The notes under the pieces are model-generated. The model did no database searches. It saw only the letters and a program-made list of their open reading frames with translations, and was not told the origin of the DNA. From contig JBCCMB010000061.1 in the NCBI GenBank assembly GCA_039026555.1, positions 1 through 15,519 on the forward strand: 15,519 nt of DNA. Direction: 5' to 3'. Positions 13,272-15,519 of this stretch are shown in pieces. Each line of letters begins with the position of its first letter. Position 1 is the first letter of the stretch. The translations under genes were made by a program, and so were the position numbers. The stretch is from JBCCMB01 sp039026555. GTDB lineage: Bacteria; Pseudomonadota; Alphaproteobacteria; Caulobacterales; Hyphomonadaceae.

Positions 13272-14282
13272 ATGAAGCAGATCGTTCTCAAACACGCGCT
13301 GGACCACAAGCCCACCGCCGCGGATTTTGACGTTATTGAACTTGAAGCGCCGGCATGCGGCGAGGCGCAAATCCTGGTTCGGATCGTACATTTGTCTTTG
13401 GATCCCTATGTAGGCAGCCGCATTCGCGGACGGCATATGGGAGAGGTGCCGCCGGAACCTGGCGCCGGCGTCATACCGGGGGCGGCGGTCGCGCAAGTGG
13501 TTGAGAGTAAGATCCAAGGCGTCTCGGTCGGCGATTGGGTCCATACGATGGACGCGGGCTGGCGCGAATACGCCGCCTTAGACGCAGGCGCGTTTCGCAT
13601 AATCGATCCCAACGCGGCGCCGCTTGCCGCCCATGCCGGCGTTTTGGGGATGCCGGGTCTGACAGCCTGGTCTGGAATTACGCAATTGGCCAAGGTCGGC
13701 GACGGCGACGTCGTATTGGTGGACGCCGCCGCAGGCACGGTCGGCGGGACTGTCGGCCAAATTGCTCGGCTCAAAGGCGCAAGCAAGGTGATCGGCATCG
13801 CCGGCGGGCCGGATAAATGCGCCATGGTCGTCAATGAATACGGCTTCGATGCCTGCGTCGACTACAAGCAGGACAATTGGACAGCGATCCTAGACACCGA
13901 AGCGCCGGATGGCGTGTCCGTCCATTTTGAGAATGTCGGCGTGTCCATCCTCAACCAGATCACGCCGCGACTGAAACTCTATGGCCGAGCGATTCTTTGC
14001 GGGCTCGCCGAGCAATACCATTCCGATGGTCCGCCGCCGGGGTTGAACGCGGGTATGATTGTCGGCAAGCGCGCCGCGATTATGGGATTGATCGTCTATG
14101 ATTTCTATCCGCGCTGGGACGAGTACGTCGCCGAAGCCGGGCCTTGGGTCACATCCGGCAGTCTCAAATTCGTCGAAGATCGCATGGACGGGCTGGAAAC
14201 CGCGCCAGCGTTGTTCGAAAAACTGATGAACGGCCAAAACATGGGGAAATGCGTGGTCGGCGTAGCTTCGGAACAGATCTGA
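13272..14282 (+). CDS. Zinc-independent medium-chain dehydrogenase/reductase (CurA/PTGR-like, NADPH-dependent)
   Basis: 336 aa, the length of leukotriene/prostaglandin reductase and CurA-type enzymes. Landmarks: LSLDPYVGSRIRG at 41-53, GAGVIPGAAVAQVVES at 64-79, GMPGLTAWSGI at 126-136, the cofactor loop DAAAGTVGGTVGQIARLKG at 151-169, GIAGGPDKC at 175-183 (Lys182 fits NADP phosphate binding) and VHFENVG at 217-223. No catalytic- or structural-zinc cysteines are seen. These enzymes reduce the double bond of enones or enals, or open related alkenals, using NADPH. GGAGG lies 11 nt before the ATG, inside the end of the VOC gene. It is 3 nt from the hydrolase gene. In the pathway it may reduce an unsaturated ketone intermediate; the substrate is not known. 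Confidence 0.9.
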   Translation: MKQIVLKHALDHKPTAADFDVIELEAPACGEAQILVRIVHLSLDPYVGSRIRGRHMGEVPPEPGAGVIPGAAVAQVVESKIQGVSVGDWVHTMDAGWREYAALDAGAFRIIDPNAAPLAAHAGVLGMPGLTAWSGITQLAKVGDGDVVLVDAAAGTVGGTVGQIARLKGASKVIGIAGGPDKCAMVVNEYGFDACVDYKQDNWTAILDTEAPDGVSVHFENVGVSILNQITPRLKLYGRAILCGLAEQYHSDGPPPGLNAGMIVGKRAAIMGLIVYDFYPRWDEYVAEAGPWVTSGSLKFVEDRMDGLETAPALFEKLMNGQNMGKCVVGVASEQI

Positions 14283-14285
14283 TCC

Positions 14286-15519
14286 ATGGATAAAGCTTCG
14301 GAGCATTTCGTCCATGTCGACGGGCGAAAAGTCTTCTACCGGCGATATGGTTCGGGACCGGCCGTCGTCTTCCTTCATGGCTCGCCGCAATCCAGCCGCG
14401 CCGTCAAGCCGCTCATCGACGCCGTCGGGGGCGGCTTTACCTGCATCGCGGTCGACACGCCGGGGAACGGCCTGTCCGACCCACTTCCCTTGGTTGAGCC
14501 GAACGCGCCTGACTATGCCGACGCATTTGCGAAGTTCCTGGATGCTTTGGGACTAGGCCGTGTCGCCCTCTACGGCTTCCACACGGGCGCCGGCACCGCG
14601 ATGGAGTTCCTACGTCGACATCCGGGGCGCGCAACTTGTCTTGTCGCAGACGGATACGCGGTCTGGACCGATGAAGAACGCGATTATCTTCTTCGGGATT
14701 ACCTGCCGCCTTTCGACCTCAAACCGGACGGCGCCCACCTCGCCAACCTATGGAGCCGGATGGAGGAGCAAACTGTCTTCTTCCCTTGGTTTGAGCGAAC
14801 CGCTCGCGGACGGATGGTCTATGACGTCCCCTCTCCCCAGCACATCCACGCCAACGCTATGGATGTGCTCAACGCTGGCGATAATTTCAGGCCGCCCTAC
14901 GCCTCAGCCTTTCGTCGACGAGGCGCAGAAGGTTTGCATGAAATACAAGACGCGGCAGTCCTCATCGCCGCGGCCGCCAACGACCCGCTTGCGCCGCATT
15001 TGGATCGCTTGCCGACGGATCTCCCGCCAAACTTCACCATTGAAAAGACAGATGGCGATCGGGCGGCGGCGTTGGCGCGCTTCTACGAACACCTTAAAGC
15101 GCATCCGGGCGATCCTCCGCCGGCCCCTCCGAAAGCCGGCGCAAATTCAGACGGCGTGACGCACGAAGTCGTAAAGAGAGAGGCTGGCGGCTTACATTGG
15201 TCGGGATCGTTGGGCGCGTCCGGCCGCCCCTTAGTTTTGCTGCACCAGGCCGGCGGATCGAAACGCCTGTTCGAACCGACCTTGTCAAAGATAGCGACGA
15301 CCCGCCCTGTGCTGGCATTCGATCTGCCCGGACATGGCGATTCAACATCCATCGACCCGCCATCGAGTGTTTCAGATTACACCGACGCCATCGCATTAGC
15401 GCTCAGCGATCTGGGCGTGCGTGACGCTGACATCTGCGGCCATCATCTCGGCGGTCAAATCGCCGCTGAACTCGGCGCACGCGGCCTTGCACAATCCGTC
15501 GGTCTCATCGGCGCTCCAT
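14286..15519 (+). CDS. Tandem alpha/beta-hydrolase protein, partial at the right edge
   Basis: The frame from ATG 14286 stays open to the window end (411 complete codons, no stop). Domain 1, about 1-275: FYRRYGSGPAVVFLHGSPQSS (oxyanion region), AVDTPGNGLSDP at 55-66, nucleophile elbow YGFHTGAGTA at 96-105, and an ANDPLAP acid loop with Asp233. Then a proline-rich linker (PGDPPPAPPKAG, 274-285) leads into domain 2: LVLLHQAGGSKRLF at 316-329, AFDLPGHGDST at 344-354, and elbow CGHHLGGQIAAE at 384-395, cut off soon after. In both elbows (G-x-Nuc-x-G) the nucleophile position is His (His99, His387), not Ser, Cys or Asp, so normal esterase chemistry is unlikely. No catalytic His is evident late in domain 1. 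It is 3 nt behind the reductase and ends the operon as far as visible. Confidence 0.85.
   Translation, partial: MDKASEHFVHVDGRKVFYRRYGSGPAVVFLHGSPQSSRAVKPLIDAVGGGFTCIAVDTPGNGLSDPLPLVEPNAPDYADAFAKFLDALGLGRVALYGFHTGAGTAMEFLRRHPGRATCLVADGYAVWTDEERDYLLRDYLPPFDLKPDGAHLANLWSRMEEQTVFFPWFERTARGRMVYDVPSPQHIHANAMDVLNAGDNFRPPYASAFRRRGAEGLHEIQDAAVLIAAAANDPLAPHLDRLPTDLPPNFTIEKTDGDRAAALARFYEHLKAHPGDPPPAPPKAGANSDGVTHEVVKREAGGLHWSGSLGASGRPLVLLHQAGGSKRLFEPTLSKIATTRPVLAFDLPGHGDSTSIDPPSSVSDYTDAIALALSDLGVRDADICGHHLGGQIAAELGARGLAQSVGLIGAP

Noticed and set aside
12882..13544. 220-codon minus-strand open frame across the VOC-reductase junction
   Set aside because: It is Arg-rich, lacks motifs and is opposite two supported genes that are only 6 nt apart.
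1..15519. Defence island, phage, insertion sequence or CRISPR content
   Set aside because: No transposase, integrase, nuclease or Cas-like protein and no regularly spaced repeats were found on reading both strands.

Overview
The window looks like bacterial accessory catabolic DNA of fairly high G+C, most likely from an alphaproteobacterium. That placement rests on the gene families (paired CaiB/BaiF CoA-transferases, MaoC hydratase, CitE-like lyase, PuuE-like deacetylase, REDY/HapK-like protein), the strongly GC-rich third codon positions and one TTGACG-type -35 element. It is an inference, because no phylogenetic marker gene is present. I see no rRNA, tRNA, CRISPR array, insertion sequence or clear intrinsic terminator.

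Layout. (1) 42-2059, + strand: a Cat1-type CoA-transferase followed, with an ATGA overlap, by a GntR/UTRA repressor. (2) 9115 down to 2056, - strand: eight tightly packed genes, in transcription order REDY/HapK-like protein, SDR oxidoreductase, PuuE-like deacetylase, [72-nt gap with promoter and 16-bp palindrome], CitE-like lyase, MaoC hydratase, acyl-CoA dehydrogenase, CaiB-type CoA-transferase 1, CaiB-type CoA-transferase 2. (3) 9116-9299: divergent control region. (4) 9300-10906, + strand: a SAM methyltransferase with a long N-terminal extension, coupled to a small helical protein. (5) 12271 down to 10903, - strand: an exported (probably lipo-) protein and a VOC/glyoxalase enzyme. (6) 12272-12383: second divergent control region. 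(7) 12384-15519, + strand: a two-domain VOC protein, a zinc-less medium-chain reductase and a tandem alpha/beta-hydrolase protein that runs off the window.

How the genes may work together. The core - strand set can form one route: an acid is activated by CoA transfer (CaiB pair, perhaps the Cat1-type enzyme), oxidised to the enoyl-CoA (acyl-CoA dehydrogenase), hydrated (MaoC) and split by a retro-aldol/Claisen lyase (CitE-like). The gene content resembles itaconate/methylsuccinate-type C5-dicarboxylate breakdown and the mycobacterial citE-maoC-fadE19 neighbourhood. The deacetylase, SDR, methyltransferase, VOC proteins, reductase and hydrolase would then act upstream on a larger unknown substrate. 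The substrate is not readable from the sequence.

The most interesting regulatory signal is that the two divergent intergenic regions share two sequence elements (GATATATCAAT and TTGATCRAACGCAWTG), which suggests that the four flanking transcription units form one regulon. A separate GTC-N2-GAC palindrome sits over the start of the lyase gene and fits the operator shape of GntR/UTRA regulators, one of which is encoded here. The most interesting protein is the tandem alpha/beta-hydrolase, in which both nucleophile elbows carry His instead of Ser.
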